Shown here piece by piece: positions 16,536-26,268 of a stretch of 64,000 bases of DNA. The stretch is from Microbacterium proteolyticum (GTDB lineage Bacteria > Actinomycetota > Actinomycetes > Actinomycetales > Microbacteriaceae), in assembly GCF_029639405.1 (NCBI RefSeq), contig NZ_CP121274.1, positions 1,302,001-1,366,000 of the forward strand, written 5' to 3'. A model generated the notes under the pieces. It was given only the letters and a program-made list of their open reading frames with translations. It was not told the DNA's origin and did not search any database. The number at the start of each line of letters is the position of its first letter. Within the stretch, counting starts at the first letter, position 1. The position numbers and the translations under genes were made by a program.

Positions 16536-17195
16536 TCAGGCCCCGCCCACCCACGCGACATCGCGGAACAGAACGCGCAGCTCCTCGACGAGCCGCGCGG
16601 TGTGGAAGCCGTCTGCTGCCGCATGGTGGATCTGGACGGCCAGCGGCATCCACGTGCGCCCGTCGCGTTCGACGTACTGACCGATCGTGAAGATGGGAGC
16701 GAGGTGCTGCGACCCGCCGTCGATCTGCAGCGTGAACCCGGTGAACGACGTCCACGGCACGCTCGACACGTCGAACGCGTTCGCCGGTGCCTCGCCCTGG
16801 GGGAACATCGTCGTGGCCGAGCGATGGGTCGCGAGCAGGCCGACGACGGCGTTGTGGAAGCGGGCGAAGTCGGAGTCGTATGGCGTCCACACGCACGCGA
16901 ACGTCTCGCGCTCGGTGTTGAACACCGTGAACGCGGGGTGGCTGACCGGCCAGATCGCCGGGTTCCCGGCATCCGTGACGGTCATGCGGAACTCCGGATG
17001 CCGATTCACCACCGTCGCGATCGCCCAGATCTGGGCCGGGTAGGTCTTGCGGCCGGCTGTCTTCAGTGCGGCGACGAAGGCGGTCACGTCGATGTCGACC
17101 GTGAGCGCGTAGGTGCAGGGCACCGCGCGCCAGTAGTGCGCGAAGAGCTCCGCGCGCGGCCACGTGGCGAGGTCGATCGGGACGGGTCGGTCCAT
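16536..17195 (-). CDS. cat: type A chloramphenicol acetyltransferase
   Basis: At 219 residues, the length of classical CatA proteins, with close family features throughout: CTYALTVDID near the N-terminus, HPEFRMTV, FPQG, and the catalytic HHAAADGFH, with His191 as general base and Asp195 as structural partner. The enzyme would acetylate chloramphenicol with acetyl-CoA. The ATG that gives standard length is chosen; another lies 18 bases upstream and neither has a good ribosome binding site. No leader peptide or mobile element is next to it, so it appears to be a resident gene. Divergent members may prefer other substrates. Confidence 0.85.
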   Translation of the reverse strand: MDRPVPIDLATWPRAELFAHYWRAVPCTYALTVDIDVTAFVAALKTAGRKTYPAQIWAIATVVNRHPEFRMTVTDAGNPAIWPVSHPAFTVFNTERETFACVWTPYDSDFARFHNAVVGLLATHRSATTMFPQGEAPANAFDVSSVPWTSFTGFTLQIDGGSQHLAPIFTIGQYVERDGRTWMPLAVQIHHAAADGFHTARLVEELRVLFRDVAWVGGA

Positions 17196-17298
17196 GTCGG
17201 TATTTTCGCGCATCGACATCGTGCGGGTGGGGCAGCCGTCCGCATGGGAAGCGTCAGGACGCCCGCCCGCCCGACCCGCGCGGCGTAGACCGGATGCC

Positions 17299-17409
17299 AT
17301 GACCCTCACCGCCCTCCTTCCCACCCTGCGCGCGCCGGACGACGTGCGGGGCGGCGACCGCATCGCCTTCCCGTGCCCCGGATGCCACACGGCCGGCGAG
17401 GTTCGCTGA
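17299..17409 (+). CDS. possible small Cys-containing protein
   Basis: A 36-codon frame from ATG to TGA that ends in FPCPGCHTAGEVR, with a CxxC-like pair that could bind zinc. Its stop overlaps the ATG of a second tiny frame (TGATG), suggesting coupled translation. No family recognised and no clear ribosome binding site, so it may be spurious. Confidence 0.3.
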   Translation: MTLTALLPTLRAPDDVRGGDRIAFPCPGCHTAGEVR

Positions 17410-17513
17410 TGCTCCTGCACTCGATCGTCTACGCCTGCCGCTGCGCCCGCGTGCAGGCCGAGTTCGAGGCCGCGGAGGCGGCGGAGTCCGGCGAGCCCGT
17501 GCCGAACTCCTGA
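17409..17513 (+). CDS. possible small protein coupled to the preceding one
   Basis: A 34-codon frame starting in the stop of the previous small frame. It begins with a hydrophobic stretch and two cysteines (YACRCARVQ), then a Glu/Ala-rich helix. Together the two frames could form a minimal bicistronic unit. There is no homology evidence. Confidence 0.25.
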   Translation: MLLHSIVYACRCARVQAEFEAAEAAESGEPVPNS

Positions 17514-17609
17514 GATTTCGGCCGAATCCGGGTCGGAAGCCGCGCGGCGGGGCCGAGACGACGATTTTCTCCGGAGTTTGGCACGCGCTCGTCGCGGCCC
17601 GGCCCCGCC

Positions 17610-18281
17610 CTACAGCACCAGCCGGTACCCCATGCCCTGCTCGGTCAGCAGGTGCGCGGGGGTCGAGGGCTCGGCCTCGAGCTTCTTCCGCAGCTGCGAC
17701 ATGTACAGGCGCAGGTATCCGCTGTCGGCGACCTGCTCGCTGGCCCAGATCTCCTTGAGGAGCGTCTGCCGCGTCACGAGCGAGCCCGGGTTCCGGGCGA
17801 GGAACTCGAGCATCCGCCACTCGGTCGGCGTGAGGTGCACGCGCGCACCGGCGCGGGTGACGGCCTTCGCGGCGAGGTCGACCTCGACGTCTCCGAACCG
17901 CACCACCGACTCGCCGCTCGACGGCATCGACCGCCGCGCGTGCACCCGGAGGCGCGCGAGCAACTCATCGATCTGGAACGGCTTGGTGACGTAGTCGTCG
18001 GCGCCGGCATCCAGCGCCTCGACCTTGTCGGCCGAGCCGGTGCGCCCCGACACGACGATGATCGGCGCGGTCGTCCACCCGCGCAGCGCCTGGATCACCT
18101 GCACGCCGTCGAGGTGCGGCATCCCGAGGTCGAGCAGCACGATGTCGGGGTGCGCCTGCGCGGCGAGCGTGATCGCCGCCGCCCCGTCGGCCGCGGCGAC
18201 GACGTCGTATCCGTGCGCGGCGAGGGTGATCCGCAACGCCCGCACGAGCTGCGGGTCGTCGTCGGCGATGAGGACCTTCAT
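17610..18281 (-). CDS. kdpE: KdpE potassium response regulator
   Basis: A 223-residue OmpR-type regulator: receiver domain with acidic pocket DDD (residues 7-9) and phosphorylation site Asp51 in VLLDLG, then a winged-helix DNA-binding domain ending in GMGYRLVL. It is phosphorylated by KdpD and activates the kdpFABC operon under potassium limitation. Its ATG overlaps the kdpD stop by 4 bases. It is the last gene of the locus. Confidence 0.93.
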   Translation of the reverse strand: MKVLIADDDPQLVRALRITLAAHGYDVVAAADGAAAITLAAQAHPDIVLLDLGMPHLDGVQVIQALRGWTTAPIIVVSGRTGSADKVEALDAGADDYVTKPFQIDELLARLRVHARRSMPSSGESVVRFGDVEVDLAAKAVTRAGARVHLTPTEWRMLEFLARNPGSLVTRQTLLKEIWASEQVADSGYLRLYMSQLRKKLEAEPSTPAHLLTEQGMGYRLVL

Positions 18282-20815
18282 CGCGTCTCCGTTCGGGGGA
18301 GGGATGCCGAGGCACCGGCGCTGGGAGCCGTCTGATCGGCGACCGGCAGCGCCACCACCATCGTGAGGCCTCCACCGGGGGTGTCCTCGGGGGTGAGGGT
18401 TCCGCCCATGCCCTCGGCGAAGCCGCGCGAGAGCGCCAGCCCCAGGCCGAGGCCGACGGTGTTGTCGGTGTCGCCGAGGCGCTGGAACGGCGCGAACATG
18501 TCGCCGCGACGCTCGGGGGCGACCCCGGGTCCGTGGTCGATCACGCGGATCTCGGCGACTCCGCCGAGCCGGCTCGTCGCCACCCGCGCGCGCCCGCCGG
18601 GAGGGGTGAACCGGACGGCATTGCTCAACACGTTCACGAGCACCCTCTGCAGCAGCACCGGGTCGGCGCGGAGGGCCGGAAGGTCGGGGTCGAGCGCGAG
18701 CTCGACGTCGTCGGGACCGAGGCCCAGCTCATCCAGCGCCGCGAGCACGACACCGGCCGAATCCACCGGTCCCAGCGACACCGCGAGCACTCCGGCCTGC
18801 ACGCGGCTGACGTCCAGCAGGTCGGTGACGAGCACGGACAGCGTGGTCAGGCTCTCGTCCGCGGTCTCGAGCAGCTCGCGGCGATCGTCCGCGGAGAGGT
18901 GATCGCCGGCGGCGCGCAGGCCGCCGAGGGCGGCGACGGCGGCGGCGAGCGGCCGGCGCAGGTCGTGGCTCACCGCCGAGAGCAGGGCGCTGCGCACCTG
19001 GTCGGTCGCGGCGAGCACTCCCGCCTCGGCGGCGGTCTCGGCCAGATCGGTGCGCTCCAGGGCGGCGGCGAGCTGCGCGACGACGACGTCGAGGAGGCGC
19101 CGCTCGGTGGCATCCAGGTCTCTGCCGTGCAGTTCGAGACGGGCGCGTCCGTCGCCGACGGGGATCTCGACGCGTCGGCCGTCCCGCACCGGTTCGCCGT
19201 CGGTGGCGAGCACCGACCCGTCGGATGCCACGAGCCGCACCCCCGCGAGCCCGAACGCCTCACGGGCGCGGACGACCAGCGCCGGTACCGCGCTCTCGCC
19301 GCGCAGGACGCTGCCGGCAACGGTGGCGAGCAGCTCGGATTCGGCGGCGGCGCGGCGCGCGGCACGGGCGCGGCGGGCGGCCTGGTCGACGACGACGCTG
19401 ACGAGCATCGCGATGATGACGTACAGCACGAGGGCGATCGCGTGGATCGGGTCGGCGATCGTGACCGTGTACAACGGCTGGATGAACAGGAAGTCGAGGG
19501 TCAAGCCCGACAGCACCGCCGCGAAGACCGCGGGCCAGATGCCGCCGATCAGGGCCACGACGACGACGAGCAGCTGGTAGGCGAGGACGTCGGTGGTGAT
19601 CGACTCGTCGGTGCCCGTGGCGATGAGGAGCCACGACAGCAGCGGGCCGCCCGCGAGCGCCGTGACGAAGCCGAGGATGCGCCGCTTCGCGCTCAGCGCG
19701 GGCCCCGTGAGGCGCGGCAGCGCGAACCGTCCGCCCGCGCGCGCGTGGTTGACGATGTGCACGTCGATGTCGCCGGAGAGCCGGATGACGGTCGCGCCGA
19801 TGCCGGGGCCCGTGAGGGCGGCGCCGAGGCGTCCGCGCCGGCTGACGCCGATGACGAGCTGCGACGCGTTCACCGAGCGCGCGAAATCGACCAACGCCGC
19901 GGCGACATCGTCGCCCACGACCTGGTGGTACGTCCCGCCGAGCGCCTCCACGAGGGCGCGCTGCACGGCGAGGGCGCCGGGTTCCTCGGCGCGCAGACCG
20001 TCCTGCGTCGACACGTGCACGGCGAGCAGCTCGCCGCCGGCCGAACGCGCGGCGATGCGGGCACCGCGGCGGAGCAGCGTCTCGCCCTCGGCGCCGCCGG
20101 TGAGCGCGACGACGACCCGCTCGCGGGCCTGCCACGACCCCTCGATGCCCTGCTCGACGCGGTACCGCTGGAGCGCCGAGTCGACCTCGTCGGCGAGCCA
20201 CAGCAGCGCGAGTTCGCGCAGCGCCGTGAGGTTGCCGAGCCGGAAGTAGTTCGACAGGGCCGCGTCGATCCGCTCAGCGGGATACACGAACCCGGATGCC
20301 AACCGGTCCCGCAGCGACTGCGGTGCGAGGTCGACGACCTCGATCTGGTCGGCCGCGCGGACGACGGCATCCGGCACCGTCTCGCGCTGCACCACGCCGG
20401 TGATCTTCTCGACGACGTCGCCGAGCGAGGCGATGTGCTGCACGTTGACCGTCGTGATGACGTCGATGCCCGCGTCGAGGAGCACCTCGACGTCCTGCCA
20501 CCGCTTCTCGTTCGCCGACCCGGGCGCGTTGGTGTGCGCGAGCTCGTCGACGAGGGCGAGCTGGGGACGGCGTGCGAGCACGGCATCCAGGTCCATCTCG
20601 TCGAGGGCGACGCCCCGGTGCGCGACGTCGCGGCGCGGGACGAGCTCGAGTCCCTCGGCCTGCGCGGCGGTGGCGGCGCGGCCGTGGGTTTCGACGATCG
20701 CGATGACGACGTCGCGGCCGTCCTCGCGGAGCCGGCGTCCCTCTTCGAGCATCTCGTACGTCTTGCCGACGCCCGGCGCCGCGCCGAGCAGCACGCGCAG
20801 GTGCCCGCGCTTCAC
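18278..20815 (-). CDS. kdpD: KdpD sensor histidine kinase
   Basis: An 845-residue sensor kinase: N-terminal KdpD domain with Walker-type GAAPGVGKT (residues 11-19), a universal-stress-protein-like domain, four membrane helices (DUF4118, about residues 380-500), a GAF-like region, the phosphorylated histidine His617 in SHDLRRPL and an ATPase domain. It senses low potassium or turgor and phosphorylates KdpE. GTG is chosen because GGGAG sits 7 bases upstream and the protein then begins at the conserved KRGHLRVLLG. A longer frame exists upstream only because the palindromes there lack stops. Unusually, kdpD is separated from kdpC by 443 bases of repeats. Confidence 0.92.
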   Translation of the reverse strand: MKRGHLRVLLGAAPGVGKTYEMLEEGRRLREDGRDVVIAIVETHGRAATAAQAEGLELVPRRDVAHRGVALDEMDLDAVLARRPQLALVDELAHTNAPGSANEKRWQDVEVLLDAGIDVITTVNVQHIASLGDVVEKITGVVQRETVPDAVVRAADQIEVVDLAPQSLRDRLASGFVYPAERIDAALSNYFRLGNLTALRELALLWLADEVDSALQRYRVEQGIEGSWQARERVVVALTGGAEGETLLRRGARIAARSAGGELLAVHVSTQDGLRAEEPGALAVQRALVEALGGTYHQVVGDDVAAALVDFARSVNASQLVIGVSRRGRLGAALTGPGIGATVIRLSGDIDVHIVNHARAGGRFALPRLTGPALSAKRRILGFVTALAGGPLLSWLLIATGTDESITTDVLAYQLLVVVVALIGGIWPAVFAAVLSGLTLDFLFIQPLYTVTIADPIHAIALVLYVIIAMLVSVVVDQAARRARAARRAAAESELLATVAGSVLRGESAVPALVVRAREAFGLAGVRLVASDGSVLATDGEPVRDGRRVEIPVGDGRARLELHGRDLDATERRLLDVVVAQLAAALERTDLAETAAEAGVLAATDQVRSALLSAVSHDLRRPLAAAVAALGGLRAAGDHLSADDRRELLETADESLTTLSVLVTDLLDVSRVQAGVLAVSLGPVDSAGVVLAALDELGLGPDDVELALDPDLPALRADPVLLQRVLVNVLSNAVRFTPPGGRARVATSRLGGVAEIRVIDHGPGVAPERRGDMFAPFQRLGDTDNTVGLGLGLALSRGFAEGMGGTLTPEDTPGGGLTMVVALPVADQTAPSAGASASLPRTETR

Positions 20816-20848
20816 CGGACGCTCCCGCGGGGGTGCGGCTTCGGTTTC

Positions 20849-20901
20849 AGTGTCCAAGACACGCCGATGCGGCCCGCGGCCAACGGCGTGTCTTGGACAC
20901 T
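20849..20901. repeat. 53-bp palindrome, family A, copy 1
   Basis: Perfect 18-bp arms AGTGTCCAAGACACGCCG and complement, 17-nt loop. The outer 13 bases of each arm (GTGTC-CAA-GACAC) are themselves palindromic. Lies just before kdpD. Confidence 0.9.
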
Positions 20902-21019
20902 CAACGGGGACGCGGGAGCGAGCGCGGACGCGGCGCTGGACGCGGGCGCGGCGCTGAACGGGGGTGCGGCGCTGAGCGCGGCGCCGGGGGCGGGTGCGGG
21001 GGCGGCGTGCTGCCGCTCG

Positions 21020-21072
21020 AGTGTCCAAGACACGCCGATGCGGCGCGCGGCCAACGGCGTGTCTTGGACACT
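21020..21072. repeat. 53-bp palindrome, family A, copy 2
   Basis: Same arms as copy 1; the loop differs at one base (ATGCGGCGCGCGGCCAA). Produced by the local tandem duplication. Confidence 0.9.
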
Positions 21073-21258
21073 CAACGGGGACGCGGGCGCGAGCGCGGAC
21101 GCGGCGCTGGACGCGGGCGCGGCGCTGGACGTGGGCGCGAGCGCGGCGCCGACCGCAGGCGCCAACCCGGCGCCGACCGCCGACGCGCCGAACCGCCGCC
21201 GCCCGGGGAGGGCGACGGCGGTGGCGGGAGGCGTGCGCATGTCAGCGATTCTCGCGCG

Positions 21259-21843
21259 TCATCGGGCGTCCAGCGCGCGGTTGAGCTCGAGGACGTTCAC
21301 GCGCGGGTCGCCGAGGAAGCCCAGGTCGCGCGGCAGCGTGTGCTCCGCGACGAGCGCTTCGACGTCGGAGACCGGGATGCCACGGGCCTCGGCGACCCGC
21401 GCGACCTGGCGCTCCGCGTTCGCGGCGGAGATGTCGGGGTCGAGGCCGGAGGCCGAGGAGGTGACCGCGTCGGCGGGGATCGCGCCGGACCCGTTCAGCG
21501 CCTCGAACGCCGCGCGGTTCGCGGAGATCGAGTCGATGAGATCCGCGTTCTCCGGGCCGAGGTTCGACCCGGTCGAGGCGGCGGCGTCCCAGGAGGCGGC
21601 GGACGGACGCGACTGGAAGTACTGCGGCAGCGCGGTGCCGTCGGCATCCTGGAACGACTGCGCGATCAGCGACGAACCGACGACGGTGCCGTCGGCGGAG
21701 CGAACGAGCGAACCGTTCGCCTGGGACGGGAGGGCGAGCTGACCGATGCCGGTGATCAGCAGCATGTAGCCGACGCCGAGGAGCACGGTGAAGACGAGCA
21801 TCGCGCGGACGGCGACGCCGGCGGTACGCAGGGTGGTGCGCAT
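21259..21843 (-). CDS. kdpC: KdpC subunit of the potassium-transporting ATPase
   Basis: A 194-residue protein with one N-terminal membrane helix (about residues 12-34) and an extracytoplasmic domain with SQANGSLV, YFQSRPSAA and the C-terminal NVLELN segment of KdpC. It stabilises the KdpFABC complex and aids potassium binding. It follows kdpB by 11 bases. Length is normal. Confidence 0.93.
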   Translation of the reverse strand: MRTTLRTAGVAVRAMLVFTVLLGVGYMLLITGIGQLALPSQANGSLVRSADGTVVGSSLIAQSFQDADGTALPQYFQSRPSAASWDAAASTGSNLGPENADLIDSISANRAAFEALNGSGAIPADAVTSSASGLDPDISAANAERQVARVAEARGIPVSDVEALVAEHTLPRDLGFLGDPRVNVLELNRALDAR

Positions 21844-21854
21844 GACGGGGCCTT

Positions 21855-23993
21855 TCAGAATCCCGGCAGCAGGCTCACGACGAGGTCGATGAGCTTGATT
21901 CCGATGAAGGGGACGAGGATGCCGCCGAGCCCGTACACGAGCAGGTTGCGGCTGAGGATGCTCGAGGCGCTCGCCGCGCGGTACTTCACACCGCGGAGCG
22001 CGAGAGGGATGAGCACGATGATGACGATCGCGTTGAAGATGATCGCGCTGAGCACCGCGGAGGCCGGCGACGACAGCTGCATGACGTTGAGCACCGCGAG
22101 TCCCGGGAAGACGCCCATGAACATCGCGGGGATGATCGCGAAGTACTTCGCGATGTCGTTCGCGAGCGAGAACGTCGTGAGCGCACCGCGCGTGATGAGC
22201 AGCTGCTTGCCGATGCGCACGATGTCGATGAGCTTCGTCGGGTCGCTGTCGAGGTCGACCATGTTGCCGGCCTCCTTCGCGGCCGACGTGCCGGTGTTCA
22301 TCGCGACGCCGACGTCGGCCTGCGCGAGCGCGGGGGCGTCGTTGGTGCCGTCGCCGGTCATGGCGACGAGGTTGCCGCCCTCCTGCTCGCGGCGGATGAG
22401 GGCGAGCTTGTCCTCGGGCGTGGCCTCGGCGAGGTAGTCGTCGACGCCGGCCTCGGCGGCGATCGCCTTGGCGGTGAGGGGGTTGTCGCCCGTGATCATC
22501 ACGGTGCGGATACCCATGGCCCGCAGCTCGCCGAACCTCTCGCGCAGGCCGTCCTTGACGACGTCCTTGAGGTGGATGACGCCGAGCACGCGCCCCTCGC
22601 CCGCGGGCGTGAGGGTCGCGACGACCAGCGGGGTGCCGCCGGACTCGGCGATGGCATCCGTCTCCTCCTGCAGCTGCGCGCGCAGCGTCTCGGGAACGGC
22701 CGATCCGGATGCCGCGAGCCAGGCGACCACGGCCGACGCGGCGCCCTTGCGCACCTGCGTGCCGCCTTCGAGGTCGAGGCCGCTCATGCGGGTCTGCGCC
22801 GTGAACGGCACGGGCTCTGCGCCCCGGGGCATCTCGGCGACGATCCCCTGCGCGGCGGCGAGTTCGACGACCGAGACGCCCTCGGGCGTGGGGTCGGCCT
22901 GCGACGACAGCGACGCGTACTCCGCGAGGAGCGGCCCGCCGACGCCCTCCATCGGGACGAACGCCGACGCGCGACGGTTGCCGTAGGTGATCGTTCCGGT
23001 CTTGTCGAGCAGCAGCGTCGTGACGTCGCCCGCGGCTTCGACCGCGCGGCCCGACATCGCCAGGACGTTGCGCTGCACGAGCCGGTCCATGCCCGCGATG
23101 CCGATCGCGCTCAGGAGCGCCCCGATCGTGGTGGGGATCAGGCACACGAGCAGTGCGACGAGCACCGGGATCGACACGGGCGACGCGGCGTAGGAGGCGA
23201 TCGGGTTCAGCACCAGCACCACGACGACGAACACGATCGACAGGCTCGCCAGCAGGATGTTCAGCGCGATCTCGTTCGGCGTCCGCTGCCGCGACGCGCC
23301 CTCGACGAGCGCGATCATGCGGTCGACGAACGTCTCGCCGGGCTTCGACGTGATCGTGACGACGATGCGGTCGCTGAGCACGCGCGTGCCGCCGGTGACG
23401 GCGCTGCGGTCGCCGCCGGACTCGCGCACGACCGGGGCCGACTCGCCCGTGATCGCCGACTCGTCGACGGTCGCGATGCCCGCCACGATGTCGCCGTCGC
23501 CGGGTATCAGCTGCCCGGCCTCGACGAGCACGACGTCGCCGACTCTCAGGTCGCCCGAGGGTACGTCCTCGGTGGCGGCTGCGGTGGCCAGCGGGTCCGC
23601 GGGGGAGTACGCCACGACGCGGCGCGCGGTCGTGGTCGTCCGGGTCTTCCGGAGCGTCGCCGCCTGCGCCTTGCCGCGCCCCTCGGCGACGGATTCGGCG
23701 ATGTTGGCGAAGAACACCGTGAGCCACAGCCAGATCGCGATGCCCCACGTGAACCCGAACGGCAGCGAGGCATCGCCGCCGCCGAGGAACGGCTCGGTGA
23801 GCGCGATGAGGGTGGTGAGGGCCGCCCCCACCCACACGAGGAACATCACGGGGTTACGCCACTGCGACGCGGGGTTGAGCTTCTTCGCCGCTCCGGGGAG
23901 GGCGGCGACGATCTGCGCGGCGCTGAACGCGCGGCGCGGAGCGGCCGGGGTCGGGGCCTCGGCGGGCGCCGGGGCGTGGGTGAGCGTGGACAT
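21855..23993 (-). CDS. kdpB: KdpB catalytic subunit of the potassium-transporting ATPase
   Basis: A 712-residue P-type ATPase (P1A class) with phosphorylation motif DKTGT (Asp330), TGES actuator motif and [10 protein letters not shown] hinge. It hydrolyses ATP to drive K+ uptake through KdpA. The N-terminal 30 residues are Pro/Ala-rich. The ATG lies 2 bases after the kdpA stop. All key residues are present. Confidence 0.95.
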   Translation of the reverse strand: MSTLTHAPAPAEAPTPAAPRRAFSAAQIVAALPGAAKKLNPASQWRNPVMFLVWVGAALTTLIALTEPFLGGGDASLPFGFTWGIAIWLWLTVFFANIAESVAEGRGKAQAATLRKTRTTTTARRVVAYSPADPLATAAATEDVPSGDLRVGDVVLVEAGQLIPGDGDIVAGIATVDESAITGESAPVVRESGGDRSAVTGGTRVLSDRIVVTITSKPGETFVDRMIALVEGASRQRTPNEIALNILLASLSIVFVVVVLVLNPIASYAASPVSIPVLVALLVCLIPTTIGALLSAIGIAGMDRLVQRNVLAMSGRAVEAAGDVTTLLLDKTGTITYGNRRASAFVPMEGVGGPLLAEYASLSSQADPTPEGVSVVELAAAQGIVAEMPRGAEPVPFTAQTRMSGLDLEGGTQVRKGAASAVVAWLAASGSAVPETLRAQLQEETDAIAESGGTPLVVATLTPAGEGRVLGVIHLKDVVKDGLRERFGELRAMGIRTVMITGDNPLTAKAIAAEAGVDDYLAEATPEDKLALIRREQEGGNLVAMTGDGTNDAPALAQADVGVAMNTGTSAAKEAGNMVDLDSDPTKLIDIVRIGKQLLITRGALTTFSLANDIAKYFAIIPAMFMGVFPGLAVLNVMQLSSPASAVLSAIIFNAIVIIVLIPLALRGVKYRAASASSILSRNLLVYGLGGILVPFIGIKLIDLVVSLLPGF

Positions 23994-23995
23994 GG

Positions 23996-25678
23996 TCAGA
24001 CGAGTCCTTCGGCCAGGGGTCCCAGGGTGAGGACCGGGAAGTAGGTGAGGGCGGTGACGATGACCGCCACGCCCGCGAGGAGGCCCGCGAACTGCGGGCG
24101 GTGCGTCGGCAGGGTGCCGGCGGTGGCGGGGACGGCATCCTGCGCCGCGAGAGAACCTGCCAGGGCCAGCACGAAGACGATCGGCAGGAAGCGCCCGAGC
24201 AGCATCGCGACCGCGAGGGCCGTGTTGAACCACGGGGTGTTGGCCGTGAGCCCCGCGAACGCCGAACCGTTGTTGTTCGCCGCCGACGTGAAGGCGTAGA
24301 GCACCTCGCTCAGGCCGTGCACACCGGGGTTCAGGATCGAGGTCGACTCGACGTCGTCCCGGATGCCCGGAAGCGCGAAGCTCAGCGCGGTGCCGGCCAG
24401 CACGAGCGTGGGCGTGACGAGGATGTAGAGGCTCGCGAGCTTGATCTCGCGCGGCCCGATCTTCTTGCCGAGGTACTCGGGCGTCCGGCCGATGAGCAGG
24501 CCGCCGACGAACACCGCGATCACGGCGAGGATCAGCATGCCGTACAGGCCCGAGCCGACACCGCCGGGTGCGATCTCGCCGAGCATCATGTTGATCATCG
24601 GCATCATTCCGCCGAGCGCCGTGTAGCTGTCGTGCATCGAGTTGACGGCGCCGGTCGAGGTCAGGGTGCTGGTGGTTCCGAACAGCGTCGAGCCGAAGAT
24701 GCCGAAGCGCACCTCCTTGCCCTCCATCGCACCGCCGGCGAGCTGCGGGGCGGTCCCGGCACCGGCGAACTCGGCCCAGGTGAGCAGAGCCGCGGATGCC
24801 ACGAAGATCGCGCCCATGACGCCGAGGATCGTGTAGCCCTGGCGGTCGTCGCCGACGATCCGGCCGAACGCGCGGGGGAGCGAGAACGGGATCACGAGCA
24901 TCAGGAAGATCTCGAACAGGTTCGTCCACGGCGCGGGGTTCTCGAACGGGTGCGCGGAGTTGACGTTGAAGAACCCGCCGCCGTTGGTGCCGAGGAGCTT
25001 GATCGCCTCCTGGGATGCCACCGGCCCGCCGGGAATCGACTGGGCCGCGCCCGCGAGGGTCGTGGCATCCGTGAATCCGTTCAGGTTCTGGATGACGCCG
25101 CCCGCGAGCAGCACCACTGCCGCGACGACCGAGAACGGCAGCAGCAGGCGGTACGTGCCGCGCACGAGGTCGACCCAGAAGTTGCCGATGACGCCGCTCC
25201 GGCGATAAGCGAAGCCGCGCACCAGCGCGACCGCGATCGCGATGCCGACGGCCGCGCTCACGAAGTTCTGGACGGTCAGCGCCGCGAACTGCACCGTGTA
25301 GCCGAGCGTCGATTCACCCGCGTACGACTGCCAGTTGGTGTTCGTCACGAACGAGACCGCCGTGTTGAACGACAGGGCCTCGCCGGGGGCGTCGAGTCCG
25401 AGCGAGAAGGGCAGCAGCGGCTGCAGGCGCATGAGCGCGTAGACGAACACGACGCCCGCGGCGGAGAACAGCAGCACCGACCGCAGGTACGCCTGCCAGG
25501 TCTGAGCGCCGCGCGGGTCGACGCCGATGAGGCGGTAGGTGCCGCGCTCCACGGCGAGGTCGCGCTCGCCGGTGTAGATGCGGGCGATGTAGTCGCCGAG
25601 CGGGCGGTAGGCCAGGCCCAGGGCGACGATGAGGGTGAGGCTGGTCAGGACGATGGACCAGGTGGTTCCGGCATCCAT
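23996..25678 (-). CDS. kdpA: KdpA potassium-binding subunit
   Basis: A 560-residue membrane protein of the SKT superfamily with four selectivity-filter-like repeats (for example NTNWQSYAG and GTNGGGFFN). It forms the K+ entry path of the high-affinity Kdp pump. The ATG shares one base with the kdpF stop (TGATG), so translation is coupled. Length and motifs are standard. Confidence 0.95.
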   Translation of the reverse strand: MDAGTTWSIVLTSLTLIVALGLAYRPLGDYIARIYTGERDLAVERGTYRLIGVDPRGAQTWQAYLRSVLLFSAAGVVFVYALMRLQPLLPFSLGLDAPGEALSFNTAVSFVTNTNWQSYAGESTLGYTVQFAALTVQNFVSAAVGIAIAVALVRGFAYRRSGVIGNFWVDLVRGTYRLLLPFSVVAAVVLLAGGVIQNLNGFTDATTLAGAAQSIPGGPVASQEAIKLLGTNGGGFFNVNSAHPFENPAPWTNLFEIFLMLVIPFSLPRAFGRIVGDDRQGYTILGVMGAIFVASAALLTWAEFAGAGTAPQLAGGAMEGKEVRFGIFGSTLFGTTSTLTSTGAVNSMHDSYTALGGMMPMINMMLGEIAPGGVGSGLYGMLILAVIAVFVGGLLIGRTPEYLGKKIGPREIKLASLYILVTPTLVLAGTALSFALPGIRDDVESTSILNPGVHGLSEVLYAFTSAANNNGSAFAGLTANTPWFNTALAVAMLLGRFLPIVFVLALAGSLAAQDAVPATAGTLPTHRPQFAGLLAGVAVIVTALTYFPVLTLGPLAEGLV

Positions 25679-25758
25679 CAGAACTTCTCCGGACGGACGA
25701 GCGCGATCACGAGGTAGACGATCGCGGCGACGGCGAGGACGGCGGCGAGGATGCTCAT
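25678..25758 (-). CDS. kdpF: KdpF small stabilising subunit
   Basis: A 26-residue single-helix protein ([10 protein letters not shown] start, ending RPEKF), the classic KdpF size and C-terminus. It sits in the membrane and stabilises the KdpABC complex. Its ATG overlaps the stop of the small upstream membrane ORF (ATGA) and its stop overlaps kdpA, so all three are translated in series. Confidence 0.9.
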   Translation of the reverse strand: MSILAAVLAVAAIVYLVIALVRPEKF

Positions 25759-25925
25759 GCGGAGTCGCCCCCTCGTTCGGGTGCGGCGGGGGTCTGCGGG
25801 CCGCGGCCGGGGGTGCGCGCGGAGGGAGCGCCGGGCTGCGGGCCCAGCTTCTCGACCCCCTGCGCGATGAGCGCGACCAGCGCGAAGAGCGCCAGGATCG
25901 CGACGAGGTAGACGACATCGAGCAC
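25755..25925 (-). CDS. small membrane protein at the head of the kdp operon
   Basis: A 56-residue frame starting at GTG with GGAG 7 bases upstream. It has one hydrophobic helix (about residues 3-22) followed by a soluble Pro/Gly/Arg tail. Its stop overlaps kdpF by 4 bases (ATGA), so it is the first gene of the kdp message. It looks like an enlarged KdpF-like helix with a cytoplasmic tail; whether it joins the pump is unknown. Confidence 0.6.
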   Translation of the reverse strand: MLDVVYLVAILALFALVALIAQGVEKLGPQPGAPSARTPGRGPQTPAAPERGGDSA

Positions 25926-26131
25926 GATGACTCCAGGTTCGGGAGCTTCCGCGCGACTGCTGTGGCGCGGGCGCCGCAGGGCGGCACGTGTGTCGATGCA
26001 ACTCCTGTGCGCCGCGGCATCCCGCGATCCTCACGGTTTCCCTACGGCCCGCCCGCGGACGCATACGGGGTGCTTACGGCGCAGTGGGCCGCGTTCGCCG
26101 CCGCGCGGGTCGGTGCTGCGCCCGAGGGTTC
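25926..26131. promoter_or_regulatory. kdp promoter region, no gene
   Basis: The 206 bases between the kdp message and palindrome copy 3 must hold the kdp promoter, transcribed leftward. No clear -35/-10 pair, KdpE box or c-di-AMP riboswitch could be picked out by eye. Short minus-strand frames here are Arg/Pro-rich and look non-coding. Confidence 0.4.
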
Positions 26132-26184
26132 AGTGTCCAAGACACGCGGTTCGACCCGAACGGCATCCGCGTGTCTTGGACACT
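26132..26184. repeat. 53-bp palindrome, family A, copy 3
   Basis: Arms AGTGTCCAAGACACGCGG and complement, loop TTCGACCCGAACGGCAT. Lies between the divergent kdp and padR promoters. Confidence 0.9.
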
Positions 26185-26197
26185 CGACTACCGCGGC

Positions 26198-26266
26198 GGT
26201 ACTCACCCTTGCTAGGTACCGGTACTCAGTGTTACTTTGTAGCGGTAGTCAATGTTGAGGAGTACC
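26198..26266 (+). promoter_or_regulatory. three tandem 23-bp PadR operator candidates
   Basis: Three units of exactly 23 bases start at 26198, 26221 and 26244. Each begins GGTAC or GGTAG followed by TCA and ends GTACC or GTAGC, so each is an imperfect inverted repeat GGTAC-N13-GTACC. The third unit covers the ribosome binding site GAGGAG of padR. The arrangement suggests cooperative autorepression by the PadR protein. Confidence 0.6.
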
Positions 26267-26268
26267 GC

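Larger units (their letters stand above)
20816..21258. other. kdpC-kdpD gap filled by a duplicated repeat block
   Basis: Apart from the two palindromes listed separately, this stretch is GC-rich near-repetitive sequence built from GCGGGCGCG- and GCGCTG-type words. The block from 20849 to about 21019 (171 bases: palindrome plus flank) is repeated from 21020, so it is a tandem duplication. Frames running through it encode Ala/Pro-rich sequence and look non-coding. Confidence 0.7.

Noticed and set aside
20812..21240. 142-codon minus-strand frame through two palindromes, starting just after kdpC
   Set aside because: It is Ala/Pro-rich repeat translation, overlaps the kdpD start and has no ribosome binding site of note. 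Its openness is explained by the stop-free palindromes.
18533..21742. 1069-codon open frame on the plus strand across kdpD
   Set aside because: It is antisense to kdpD, whose domains and motifs are complete. The predicted protein is Arg/Glu/His-rich without any recognisable domain, as expected for a shadow frame in high-GC DNA.
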